Source: Oceaniferula spumae (GTDB lineage Bacteria > Verrucomicrobiota > Verrucomicrobiia > Verrucomicrobiales > Akkermansiaceae). From it: a stretch of 64,000 nucleotides of DNA. The position numbers and the translations under genes are program-made. Of this stretch, positions 25,564 through 34,414 are shown piece by piece (position 1 is the first letter of the stretch; the number at the start of each line of letters is the position of its first letter). The notes below the pieces were generated by a model. That model did not search any database, had not been told where the DNA came from, and was given only the letters and a program-made list of their open reading frames with translations. Location of the stretch: NCBI RefSeq assembly GCF_042849255.1, contig NZ_AP026866.1:4464001-4528000 (forward strand). Direction: 5' to 3'.

Positions 25564-28131
25564 TTACTTGGAGCTGGTGCTGGTGGGCTTGTGTTTGTGA
25601 TCGGGATCGACCAGTTTGGGCGCGTCCTCGTTGCTCTCCACGACATCGTAAGAGCCGAGTTTCTGGAGGTAGGCGATCATGGCGATGATCTCGCGCTCTG
25701 AGAGGCGGCGGGCGACTTCGTCACCAATGGCACTGAGCAGCTTCTGATCCGTGGCTTTTCCGGAATCCTCCAGCTTCTTGAGTTCATCGTTGAGATAGGC
25801 CTCGATGTCAGCGGGGTATTTCACCTCGTCGTTGAGCTTGCCATCCTTGAAGACCAGGCCGCGTGCGATTTCCAGACTCTGGCTGTAGGCCTTGTCGCGG
25901 ATGGTGTGCTGGTCCATGGGTTCGAATGGCACACCGAGCTGTCTCTGCACGGCGATCTTCTTCGGCAGGGCATTGATGTCGGTTTTTTTATCCAACATAA
26001 AGTGGTAGGATGGCATGACGGAGCCGGTGGAGGTGGAGCGGGGATCGACCAAGTGATCGTAGTGCCACTTGTCCGGGCGCAGGCCTTTCTCACGTGCCAG
26101 ATCGGGGCCGGTGCGCTTGGAGCCCCACTGGTGCGGGTAGTTGTAGATGGATTCACCGAGGCGTGAGTAATCGCCGTAGCGCATGATATCGCCTTCTAAC
26201 ATCCGGATCATCTGCGAGTGGCAGGTGTTACAGCCTTCCGAAACATAGAGATCGCGTCCGGCAAGTTCCAGCGGTGTGTAGAGCTGCTGCACACGCTCCT
26301 CGACGTATTTATCCTTCTGCGCGATGACGGTGGGGATGATCTGGATAGCTCCCCCCACGGCGGCGGCGCCGATGACTAACAGGGTGAAGGGCACCCAGTT
26401 TTTTTCCAATCGTTCATAGAAATCGGCCCACTTCGGAGTGTGCCTATGGAACAGCCAGGCCGACTGGGCACTGAGGCAGATGGCGATGATCAGCGCACCC
26501 ACATCCATGCCCTTAGGGAGGAAGATCCAGAGGATGATGAAGAGAGTGGTGAGGACCACGTAGATGACCGGATCTGCCAGGAGGACTTTGCGCCAGTCCT
26601 TGCTGTTGTCTGCGGTGGGATCATTGAGTTTAGCGACCTCGACTGTTTCAGTCACAACTTTACCCATGCGGGCGGTTTTATAAATGTTGATCACACACAT
26701 GATGAAGCCGATCAGATAGAGGGTGCCGCCGATGGAGCGGAACAGCATGAGCGGCTTGATTGCCTGCAAGGTTTCCAAGAACTCGGCGTGCTTGAGCTGG
26801 GTGCCAGCCTCATTGGTGGCGCTGAGCATGAGGCCCTGCATGATGCCGGATGCCCACATGGAGGCGACGTAGAGGAGGATGCCGATGATACCGATCCAGA
26901 AGTGCATGTTCGCCCAGGACTCGCGCCAGAGCACGCTCTCGCCATTGGCACCCTTGTTATTTTTCCAAAGGCGGGGTGCCATCCAGTAGAACATACCCGC
27001 AGCCATGAAACCGTTCCACCCGAGCGTTCCGGCATGCACGTGGCCGATGGTCCAGTCCGTGTAGTGGGAGAGTTCATTGACCGTTCTGATAGAGAGCAGC
27101 GGTCCCTCGAAGGTGGCCATGCCGTAGAAGGTCAGTCCGGCGACAAAGAACTTGATCACCGGATCGGTGCGCAATTTATCCCAAGCCCCGCGCAGTGTGA
27201 GAAGACCATTGATCATGCCGCCCCAGGACGGAGCCCAAAGCATCAGGGAGAAAAGCATGCCGAGCATCTGCAGCCATGATGGCAGCGAGGTGTTCAGCAG
27301 GTGGTGAGGACCGGCCCAGATGTAAATGAAGACCAGCGCCCAGAAGTGGATGATGGAGAGCCGGTAGGAGTAAACCGGACGATTTGCCGCCTTCGGCAAA
27401 TAGTAATACATGATGCCGAGGATGGGCGTTGTTAGGAAAAATGCCACCGCATTGTGACCATACCACCACTGCACCAGAGCGTCCTGCACACCCGCAAAAA
27501 TAGGGTAGGAGTGGGTGATACTGGTGGGGATGGACAGGTGGTTGACGATATAGAGCATCGCCACGGTGATGATGGTGGCGATGTAGAACCAGATGGCGAC
27601 ATAGAGGCTGGACTCGTTCCGCTTCGCCAAGGTCCAGAAGAAGTTGATGGCGAAGATCACCCAGATGACGGCCACGGCGATATTGATCGGCCAGATCAAC
27701 TCGGCGTATTCCTTTCCGCGCGTGAAGCCTGCTGGCAGGGTGATGGCGGCAGCCACGATGATCGCCTGCCAGCCCCAGAAGTGTATGCCGGAGAGCAAAT
27801 CCGATGCCGTGCGCGTCTTACAGAGCCGCTGGGTGGAGTGATAGATACCGGCAAACATCATGTTTCCTACAAAGGCAAAGATCACCGCATTGGTGTGCAG
27901 TGGGCGGAGTCGGCCGAAGGTGAGAAAATCGACACCCTCTGTCTTGAATGCGCCAAAGGTCAGCACTTCGAGGAAGTGACCGTTCATTTTCCAGAAGTTC
28001 AGCTGGAAGGCGCAGAGCACGCCGACGCCCATGCCGACGATGGCGAAGACGAGGGAGGCGATGAGGAAATGGCGGACTGTCTTGTCATCGTAAGTTACTT
28101 GGATGGTCGCTGTGTTAGCAGATTGGCTCAT
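25564..28131 (-). CDS. ccoNO: Fused cbb3 oxidase subunits I and II (CcoN-CcoO)
   Basis: Catalytic core of the high-affinity terminal oxidase in the inner membrane: heme-copper reduction of oxygen plus a c-type cytochrome. 855 residues. Residues 1 to about 480 are CcoN with about twelve helices and conserved His phrases (RPLHTNAVIFAF; WWYGHNAVAFFLT; DWTIGHVHAGTLGWNG). After a linker with extra helices, the CcoO part has a membrane anchor near 580, then Cys-Asn-Thr-Cys-His-Ser (about 639-644), YPHQWGSKRTGPDLAR and SVMPSYHFML. Both halves are in one frame with no stop, as known in some Bacteroidota and Verrucomicrobiota. The start overlaps the ccoS stop as ATGA. Confidence 0.95.
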   Translation of the reverse strand: MSQSANTATIQVTYDDKTVRHFLIASLVFAIVGMGVGVLCAFQLNFWKMNGHFLEVLTFGAFKTEGVDFLTFGRLRPLHTNAVIFAFVGNMMFAGIYHSTQRLCKTRTASDLLSGIHFWGWQAIIVAAAITLPAGFTRGKEYAELIWPINIAVAVIWVIFAINFFWTLAKRNESSLYVAIWFYIATIITVAMLYIVNHLSIPTSITHSYPIFAGVQDALVQWWYGHNAVAFFLTTPILGIMYYYLPKAANRPVYSYRLSIIHFWALVFIYIWAGPHHLLNTSLPSWLQMLGMLFSLMLWAPSWGGMINGLLTLRGAWDKLRTDPVIKFFVAGLTFYGMATFEGPLLSIRTVNELSHYTDWTIGHVHAGTLGWNGFMAAGMFYWMAPRLWKNNKGANGESVLWRESWANMHFWIGIIGILLYVASMWASGIMQGLMLSATNEAGTQLKHAEFLETLQAIKPLMLFRSIGGTLYLIGFIMCVINIYKTARMGKVVTETVEVAKLNDPTADNSKDWRKVLLADPVIYVVLTTLFIILWIFLPKGMDVGALIIAICLSAQSAWLFHRHTPKWADFYERLEKNWVPFTLLVIGAAAVGGAIQIIPTVIAQKDKYVEERVQQLYTPLELAGRDLYVSEGCNTCHSQMIRMLEGDIMRYGDYSRLGESIYNYPHQWGSKRTGPDLAREKGLRPDKWHYDHLVDPRSTSTGSVMPSYHFMLDKKTDINALPKKIAVQRQLGVPFEPMDQHTIRDKAYSQSLEIARGLVFKDGKLNDEVKYPADIEAYLNDELKKLEDSGKATDQKLLSAIGDEVARRLSEREIIAMIAYLQKLGSYDVVESNEDAPKLVDPDHKHKPTSTSSK

Positions 28132-28292
28132 GGTTGGTCAGGTGGCTTGGGTAAAGATGGATCGTCCAGAGGCATCAATGAATCCTGCTCGATTCCGCGC
28201 GTACGCGGTTTTTTCAGCTCTGCGATAAAGCAAACGACGAAAATCGCAGCCAGACAGACGCTGATTAAAATAGTGAGCGCGAGAACGTTCAT
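28128..28292 (-). CDS. ccoS: cbb3 oxidase maturation protein CcoS
   Basis: A 54-codon gene read directly from the sequence: it starts MNVLALTILISVCLAAIFVV and has one N-terminal membrane helix, then KKPRTRGIEQDSLMPLDD, the CcoS pattern of a helix plus a short cytoplasmic tail. CcoS is needed for cofactor insertion into cbb3 oxidase. It overlaps ccoNO by four bases (ATGA), and is the first gene of the operon, whereas it usually follows ccoI. A 7-base-pair hairpin ends six bases before its start. Confidence 0.85.
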   Translation of the reverse strand: MNVLALTILISVCLAAIFVVCFIAELKKPRTRGIEQDSLMPLDDPSLPKPPDQP

Positions 28293-28298
28293 GGAAGT

Positions 28299-28317
28299 CA
28301 GCCCTCCGGAAGGGCTG
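28299..28317. promoter_or_regulatory. Hairpin just upstream of ccoS
   Basis: CAGCCCT and AGGGCTG pair over a 5-base loop. It occupies the position where a ribosome site for ccoS would lie and has no T run, so it could control translation of the operon. It could also be a processed end. Confidence 0.35.
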
Positions 28318-28341
28318 ATGAAACGATATCAGAAGCGCCGA

Positions 28342-28379
28342 AATCTGCGCGGCGTATCCTGCCCAAGACTGCGCAGATT
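28342..28379 (-). terminator. Stem-loop at the end of the CvpA-like gene
   Basis: AATCTGCGC (28342-28350) and GCGCAGATT (28371-28379) form a perfect 9-base inverted repeat that includes the stop codon of the upstream gene. There is no T run, so it may slow rather than end transcription into ccoS. Confidence 0.45.
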
Positions 28380-29214
28380 ATGGCGTGCCGGTTTGACGAT
28401 GAGCGGTCAGCAGGGACTCGTCCAAAGAGCCCAAGGCTTCACTAAAGGCTGGATCGCTCAGCGCCTCCACCACGGCCTCGTCATGAAACAGCTCACGCGG
28501 CCGGACCGACTGCGCGTGGTCTTTGACCGCATCAGCATAAGCGGCTTTGATAAAAACCGGATCATTCAGAACCGGGTTGATCTCGGGATCCAGGAGGATG
28601 ATCTTGCGAGTTTTGAGATCGTGATACATCACTAACAACTTGCACAGCGTGAGTTTTCCCGGCTGGTAAAATGGATCTGTTTCCCTTTGCCACTGACCCA
28701 CCGAACTGGCATCCAAGGCATGTTTAGCCTTCAGCAATAAGGGCTCAGCTGTGGTCGTCTGGATCGTGACATCATCACCGAGAAGTTGGTGCCGAGTATG
28801 TCTGATTTCCGCGAGGCTGCCTGCATAGCGAATACCGGTGAACGCGAGCCAGAGAACGACCAGTCCAGTGCAGAGGCTGAGGAAGGCGGCAGGCATGCCA
28901 AAACCGACACGCTTACCGGTTTTCGAGGCATTAAATGGATCCACTAGAAAATGCAGCAGAAAGCGGCAGATGAAAAAGACCGCCAGCCCGGTCACGACTG
29001 CAATGATTTTAGGTAGCCAGGGACCGGGATTCTGAATCCATGGTCCTGTCAGATCGCTGGCGTGCTCATTACCCCAAAGCGCGGTGTAGCCAGCGATGCC
29101 CAGACATACCATGGCGAACACGGTGCGGATCAGTCCCTTGAGAAAACCGATCGCTGCGAACGCAACGATAATAATCGCGATGATTCCCGTGGCACCAAGG
29201 TCTTGGAAATTCAT
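28378..29214 (-). CDS. CvpA-family membrane protein
   Basis: A 278-residue inner-membrane protein with about four helices in the first 130 residues (IIAIIIVAFAAIGFLKGLIR, then FAMVCLGIAGYTALW, and others) and a long soluble C-terminus. The FLKGLIRTVF phrase is typical of CvpA (colicin V production) proteins, whose role in envelope homeostasis is poorly defined. It lies 15 bases after aroC and upstream of ccoS, so some read-through into the cbb3 operon is possible. Confidence 0.78.
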   Translation of the reverse strand: MNFQDLGATGIIAIIIVAFAAIGFLKGLIRTVFAMVCLGIAGYTALWGNEHASDLTGPWIQNPGPWLPKIIAVVTGLAVFFICRFLLHFLVDPFNASKTGKRVGFGMPAAFLSLCTGLVVLWLAFTGIRYAGSLAEIRHTRHQLLGDDVTIQTTTAEPLLLKAKHALDASSVGQWQRETDPFYQPGKLTLCKLLVMYHDLKTRKIILLDPEINPVLNDPVFIKAAYADAVKDHAQSVRPRELFHDEAVVEALSDPAFSEALGSLDESLLTAHRQTGTP

Positions 29215-29229
29215 CGGCGAGGTTACGGC

Positions 29230-30327
29230 TTATGGATGATTGACGCTGCCACACTGGGCTGCATGCAGCAGAGCATGGTCGCAAAGGGTGAGGGCGGTCA
29301 TCGCTTCGACGATGGGCACGGCGCGTGGAAGCACACAGGGATCATGTCGCCCACGGCCCTTGAGTTCCGTGTCTTTGTGATCAGACCCAACCGTCTGTTG
29401 CTCAGTCATGATGGTGGCAGTCGGTTTGAATGCCACACGGAAGGAAATATTTTCCCCATTGGAAATGCCACCCTGCACGCCGCCGGAGCGGTTGGTGGTG
29501 GTGCGCACGACGTCACCTTCCATGTAAAACGGATCATTGTGCTCCGCACCGGTCAGCTGTGTGCCGCCGAAGCCGGAGCCGATTTCGAAGCCCTTGGTGG
29601 CAGGCAGACTCATCATTGCCTGCGCGAGAGTGGCTTCCAGTTTTCCAAAGACAGGATTTCCCAAACCGGCGGGCGCATTGCGGACCACACACTCAACGAC
29701 GCCACCGACGGAATTACCCTCGGAGCGCATTTGTTTGATCAGATCGACCATCGGGCCGACCGCTTCAGGGTCGCCGGTGCGGACGATGTTCGACTCGATC
29801 ATCGCGGAGGTGACGGTCTGGCCGTCGACTTGAGCTTCGATGTCTTTGACCGATTGCACCCAAGAGAGAATTTCAATGCCAGGGTAAAGCTGAGCGAGCA
29901 CCTTCTTAGCGACCACGGCGGCGGCGACGCGACCGATGGTTTCCCGTGCTGAGGCCCTGCCGCCACCATGCCACGCGCGAGTGCCGTATTTGGCATCGTA
30001 GGTGTAGTCCGCATGGGATGGGCGGTATTTGTCCTTCATCTCATTGTAGGATGACGGGCGCTGGTCTTTGTTTCTGACTAAAATGGCGATCGGAGTGCCG
30101 AGCGTTTTGCCCTCGAAGACACCCGAGAGGATCTCACAGGAGTCGTTTTCCTTACGAGGTGTGACGATCTCACTCTGGCCGGGCCGGCGTCGATCGAGAT
30201 CGATTTGGATTTCTTCCTCGGAGAGGGGGATTTGTGGCGGGCATCCATCGATGACGACACCGACACCGCCACCGTGGGATTCTCCCCATGTGGAAATACG
30301 AAAAATTTGACCGAAGCTGTTGGACAT
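29230..30327 (-). CDS. aroC: Chorismate synthase
   Basis: Last step of the shikimate pathway: 5-enolpyruvylshikimate-3-phosphate to chorismate with reduced FMN, in the cytoplasm. The start at 30327 gives MSNSFGQIFRISTWGESHG, the family N-terminus; the open frame upstream to 30543 is not coding-like. 365 residues. Signatures include GESHGGGVGVVIDGCPP, RRPGQSEIVTPRKE, the FMN-binding AWHGGGRASARET and GKGRHDPC-like GRGRHDPCVLPRAVP near the end. Confidence 0.97.
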   Translation of the reverse strand: MSNSFGQIFRISTWGESHGGGVGVVIDGCPPQIPLSEEEIQIDLDRRRPGQSEIVTPRKENDSCEILSGVFEGKTLGTPIAILVRNKDQRPSSYNEMKDKYRPSHADYTYDAKYGTRAWHGGGRASARETIGRVAAAVVAKKVLAQLYPGIEILSWVQSVKDIEAQVDGQTVTSAMIESNIVRTGDPEAVGPMVDLIKQMRSEGNSVGGVVECVVRNAPAGLGNPVFGKLEATLAQAMMSLPATKGFEIGSGFGGTQLTGAEHNDPFYMEGDVVRTTTNRSGGVQGGISNGENISFRVAFKPTATIMTEQQTVGSDHKDTELKGRGRHDPCVLPRAVPIVEAMTALTLCDHALLHAAQCGSVNHP

Positions 30328-30490
30328 ATCTGGGGTGGAACTTGGCAGATCAGGGGAATCTTTCAATGCGAGATTGTGTCGGTGTCTAGAAAAGTCGTCC
30401 GATGCGATCTTCTCGCGTAATTCCAACGTTTTTCCACTGGCGGGGTCTATGTTTATCATGGATAGTCCCGCCATGTTCCGCAGAAATCCG

Positions 30491-32269
30491 ATGAAGCCAC
30501 TTCTTATGACCCTTGTCTCCTTAGGCCTTGGCGGAGGGGGCATAAGTCATGCCGAAGTAGAAGTGACACCCGGGAAGGTGGACGAAAACAAGCCGAAGCT
30601 GATTAAGACCTTCAAGGTGGAATCCGTCATTGCCCCCGTGGTGATGAAGCTCGGAGAGCCAAAGATGCGGCGCGGCAGTGTAGGTATCAAAATGGAGGTG
30701 TCTTCACCTTCGGAAAAAGCACGCGCCCATGTGAAGCAAGGATTCGCCTTAGTCCACGCACAGTGGGATTTTGAGGCCTACCGTCATTTTTGCGCAGCGA
30801 TCAAAGAAGACCCGGATTGTCTGTTAGCCTATTGCGGTGTCACCCTTGCTCTGGCTCAGCCGTATAATGAGTATGTCGATTATCGCCGGGTGGCTGTCGA
30901 GCGGATGCTTGACCTGATGGAGGCAGATACCATCTCCGTGCGTCAGGGGAATCAAGCAAGGTTCCCTAAAATTGAAGTGCAGTTCTGTGCCGCCACGGCG
31001 ACCTTGGTTTCCGACAGTCCGGTGGCTGCAGGTGCTCTGTTCATGGCGCTGGGTGATAAATTCCCGAACCTGCTGCAAGCTCGCCTGCTGGGAGTATTCC
31101 TCACACGCGGCAGCTACGATGTCGCAGGCAATGCAACCCCCGGCCAGATGAGGGCGATCAAGAATACCCGCGAACTGTTGAAAGAAAACTCTGAGAATCC
31201 CTTGGTGCTGGGCTTCTGGCTGGCATTGTGTGCCGAGGCTCCTAACAGCGCGATTGATCTTAAAAAAGAACTCCTTCCAGAAGCCCGTAGACTGGTTGAA
31301 AAATCGGAGAATATGCCGTCTTGGTGGCACGCTCTTGGGCACTTTGAGTGGAGAGCGGGTAATTACCTTCTCGCCGAACGAGCCTTCACCAAATCCGCTG
31401 ATCTCTACGCCGAATGGATGGAGCAAGAAGGCATCAGCATCAACGATTGCGCCGGTTACATCAAAGCGAAGTGTTACCTCGCCAACACCCTCTATCAAAG
31501 AGGAGATTTCACCGGAGCTATGAAAGTGGCCAAGGAAATCCGGGCCCTCAAAACAGATATCAAGCGCCCTCGCTCGGAGGGAAATCACATGCTGCTATGG
31601 CGCGGGTATACTCTGCCTACACGCCTCTACATCGCACATGGGGCCGACGGCGATATGAACCGGGCTCTCAAAGACTTGCCAACAGTTGAGGAACTCAAAC
31701 CCTTTGCCGAGCATCCTAAGTTTCCTACTCTTGTCGGAACCTACATCAATGCGCTCAGAGTGTATCTGGGTTGCCGCAAGGCCATCGATGATAAGGCGAT
31801 CACAGCTGCAAAGTCGCTTCATCAGAATAACTTTCGTGGTCACATCGTCGCCTTGGTGAAAGTTTTAAAAGGAGCTCAGCGAGCCAGCGATGCATCGCAC
31901 TTTTTCCATGCCGGCCGTTGCCTGGCTATTTATGATAAGGAACTGTCCGGCCTGATCCGGATGAACGATTCAGTCGACACCCGAGTCGCTGCGGCGGGTT
32001 CATTTTACTCAGCGAGGGATTTACAGTATGTGCCGACGCTGATGCAGCCACCAATGGTTATCACCTCGATGGAGAATCGTCTCGGAGAATTCTATCTGCG
32101 CATGGGCAAAAATGCAGACGCCTATGAAGCCTTTACCGAGGGACATATCCGTTACCCTAACAACATGGAATCCCTGCTCGGTATGAAACGGAGCCTTTCT
32201 TTGTTAGGAAAGAAGGATGACGCGGACAAGATTCAGAAGCACATCGACTTGGTCAAACCGCAGAAATAG
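30491..32269 (+). CDS. Exported TPR-repeat protein
   Basis: A 592-residue protein with a signal peptide (about residues 1-20, MKPLLMTLVSLGLGGGG). ATG 30473 (six residues longer) and earlier in-frame starts are less likely. The mature part has tetratricopeptide-like helices: AHVKQGFALVHAQWDFEAYR near 75-95, then repeats around 280-345 and at the C-terminus (EFYLRMGKNADAYEAF). No enzyme motif is visible. Such proteins act as scaffolds; the partner is unknown. Divergent from aroC, convergent with ispH. Confidence 0.8.
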   Translation: MKPLLMTLVSLGLGGGGISHAEVEVTPGKVDENKPKLIKTFKVESVIAPVVMKLGEPKMRRGSVGIKMEVSSPSEKARAHVKQGFALVHAQWDFEAYRHFCAAIKEDPDCLLAYCGVTLALAQPYNEYVDYRRVAVERMLDLMEADTISVRQGNQARFPKIEVQFCAATATLVSDSPVAAGALFMALGDKFPNLLQARLLGVFLTRGSYDVAGNATPGQMRAIKNTRELLKENSENPLVLGFWLALCAEAPNSAIDLKKELLPEARRLVEKSENMPSWWHALGHFEWRAGNYLLAERAFTKSADLYAEWMEQEGISINDCAGYIKAKCYLANTLYQRGDFTGAMKVAKEIRALKTDIKRPRSEGNHMLLWRGYTLPTRLYIAHGADGDMNRALKDLPTVEELKPFAEHPKFPTLVGTYINALRVYLGCRKAIDDKAITAAKSLHQNNFRGHIVALVKVLKGAQRASDASHFFHAGRCLAIYDKELSGLIRMNDSVDTRVAAAGSFYSARDLQYVPTLMQPPMVITSMENRLGEFYLRMGKNADAYEAFTEGHIRYPNNMESLLGMKRSLSLLGKKDDADKIQKHIDLVKPQK

Positions 32270-32279
32270 GAAGCTCGGA

Positions 32280-33542
32280 TCAATCGATCGCTTCCAGCTC
32301 TTCGCGCGAGATCCCACGGAGTTCCAGCGCGCGGATGATCGTAGACTCGATCAAATTGTTCGGGCATGATGCGCCTGCTGTTACGCCGATGATGGCAGGT
32401 TTGTCTTTCAGGGCGATCCCTGTGTATTCACTCTCGATCTCTTGTTTGTGCTCAAGGTCGTAGTGCAGAATGCGTTCCATGGATTCCATGCACTTGGCAT
32501 TGCGGATGAAAAATGTGGGCAGGTTCTCTTGGCCAATTTCAGCCAAGTGAGTGGTGTTCGAGCTATTGTATCCACCGACAACTAAAAGAATATCCATCGG
32601 CTTCTTATCGCTGGTGTCGAGCATATTGAACAATGCTCCTTGGCGCTCCTGCGTCGCTCCGCAGATGGTATCGAATACGTGATAAAGCGAGTCGTCACCG
32701 TCACGGTCTACAATGGCTTGCCTGACTCGGTTTTGCAGCTCCTCGGTCTCGCTCTGCAGCATGGTGGTTTGGTTGGCGACACCGACACTCACCAAGTGAA
32801 CATCAGGGTCAAAGCCCTCGGAGCAAGCTGAGCCGAATTTTTCCATGAATGCCTCACGGTTACCATTACCCCGGATATATTCGCAAACTTCATCGGCGTC
32901 CTTGAGAGTCAGAATCACGAGGTAGTGTCCGTTTTTAGAGGTTCCCAAGGCTCGCGAAGCTGTAGCACGTGTCTCTTCATGATCAGCTTTGCCGTGGATG
33001 ATCGAAGTGACGTCGTTTTTGGCGTAGTCGCGCACGCGACGCCAGACCTTCATCACATCGCCACATGTTGTATCGATGACATGACAGCCGATCTCTGCGA
33101 GCTTGTCCATGAAGCTGGTGGGCGCTCCGAAGGCCGGCACGATCACCACATCGTCTTCGTTGAGATCGTCATAATCCTTACCCATTTCACGCCATGGCAG
33201 GGAAACGATACCCATTTCACGAAGTTGGGCGTTCACCTCGGGGTTGTGAATGATTTCTCCGATTAAAAAGATCCGTTGATCTTGAAACACCTTGCGTGTG
33301 GCGTAGGCCAGATCGATGGCTCTCTCGACACCGTAACAAAATCCGAATTTCTGAGCCAAGCGGATGGTTGTATTACCGATGGTCAGTTCACCGCCATGAC
33401 TGCGCAGTTTTTCCACGATGGATGAGCGGTAGTGCTGTTCGACCTCCGATTGAACAAGGGCCATCACATCCGGACGTCGGACGTTGACGCGTTTGCGCTT
33501 CTTATTGACGGGCTTGGATGGTTGGGGTGAGGAATCGCTCAT
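32280..33542 (-). CDS. ispH: 4-hydroxy-3-methylbut-2-enyl diphosphate reductase
   Basis: Final step of the MEP isoprenoid pathway, an iron-sulfur enzyme making IPP and DMAPP. The 420-residue form is the longer type. Cluster cysteines sit in FGFCYGVERAID, TTCGDVMKVW and GASCPNNLIEST. Other phrases include TICGATQERQGAL and GGYNSSNTTHLAEI, which hold the substrate-binding residues. The N-terminal ~50 residues are basic and not part of the core fold. Convergent with the TPR gene, ten bases apart. Confidence 0.96.
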   Translation of the reverse strand: MSDSSPQPSKPVNKKRKRVNVRRPDVMALVQSEVEQHYRSSIVEKLRSHGGELTIGNTTIRLAQKFGFCYGVERAIDLAYATRKVFQDQRIFLIGEIIHNPEVNAQLREMGIVSLPWREMGKDYDDLNEDDVVIVPAFGAPTSFMDKLAEIGCHVIDTTCGDVMKVWRRVRDYAKNDVTSIIHGKADHEETRATASRALGTSKNGHYLVILTLKDADEVCEYIRGNGNREAFMEKFGSACSEGFDPDVHLVSVGVANQTTMLQSETEELQNRVRQAIVDRDGDDSLYHVFDTICGATQERQGALFNMLDTSDKKPMDILLVVGGYNSSNTTHLAEIGQENLPTFFIRNAKCMESMERILHYDLEHKQEIESEYTGIALKDKPAIIGVTAGASCPNNLIESTIIRALELRGISREELEAID

Positions 33543-33617
33543 GATTGAAAAATTTGGCTGTGAGACTGGCTCGTTGCGCTGCCCGAACTAAGTCCAAAAA
33601 CGCAAGAATGGCACGCG

Positions 33618-34331
33618 CTAATTTTCTTTCGGCTTGCTCACGGCTGATTGCAAGCTGCGTTTGAACGGCAATGAAAGCAGATAGAAAAACAAGCCCGCCA
33701 GCGAGATCAAACATAGCACGTACCACGGCCAAGGTCCCATGATATCAAGTAAACTGCCACGATCAGGTTTATGCATCAGGAATCCAAAATTGGTTTCGAG
33801 CAGGTAATTCGCGATGAACGCGACGCCCGCATAGATCAAAACCCAGACAAAAGCCCGCAGCGCAGCTCCCTCTCGCGGACGCCAGCCGAGCCCCAGCGGC
33901 AAGAGCAAAGCTGTGATCACGATTACGCCGTGGTGCAGGAAGAAAATAAAGAAGACCGGGCTGGGGAAGTCATGCGCCAAGTTGGGGGTCAGTAGTCCTT
34001 GCATCGTGCCGGCCAGTCCCCAGAAATAGGAGAGTTCGCAGAGAATTGGCCGTCTGGTGATTAAGGCGAAACCGCAAATGAATGCCGCAATGTCGCAGAG
34101 GTGAAAGGGCATCAGGGAATCGAGAGGAAAACTTCCACCGTAAGCCGACAAGATAGCCTGATTGATGGGATAGGCAGCGAAACATAGGAAGGCGAGAAGA
34201 GCGATGGCTGCTTTCGCACGAGGGCTTTCAGGATCTTTACGACAGCGACGTATCATTAACGTCGTAACCACCACCAACACAGCTAACACACCGATGTGAG
34301 TCATTCCGTAGTGTTGAAACGTGGCAAGCAT
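33618..34331 (-). CDS. TIGR02206/YwaF-type integral membrane protein
   Basis: A 237-residue protein with about seven membrane helices. Phrases such as FPLDSLMPFHLCDIAAFICG and GLLTPNLAHDFPSPVFFIFF-like match the YwaF family, whose function is unknown. The His and Asp in the MPFHLCD helix are the most conserved family residues that I recognise. It is divergent from the helicase-nuclease gene with 83 bases between. Confidence 0.82.
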   Translation of the reverse strand: MLATFQHYGMTHIGVLAVLVVVTTLMIRRCRKDPESPRAKAAIALLAFLCFAAYPINQAILSAYGGSFPLDSLMPFHLCDIAAFICGFALITRRPILCELSYFWGLAGTMQGLLTPNLAHDFPSPVFFIFFLHHGVIVITALLLPLGLGWRPREGAALRAFVWVLIYAGVAFIANYLLETNFGFLMHKPDRGSLLDIMGPWPWYVLCLISLAGLFFYLLSLPFKRSLQSAVSKPKEN

Positions 34332-34414
34332 GATCTTTTTTTAGGTGAAATCAGCAGCGGCGCAAACTGAAAACTTGAAACACTAGGTGGCAGCCGCTTC
34401 AATGCTAACAAACG

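Noticed and set aside
27454..28635. 393-codon plus-strand open frame
   Set aside because: It lies antisense to ccoNO, ccoS and the CvpA-like gene, all of which have recognisable motifs. The translation is biased in Asp, Glu, Gly and His as expected for a shadow frame in GC-rich DNA.
29062..29952. 296-codon plus-strand open frame
   Set aside because: Antisense to aroC and the CvpA-like gene.
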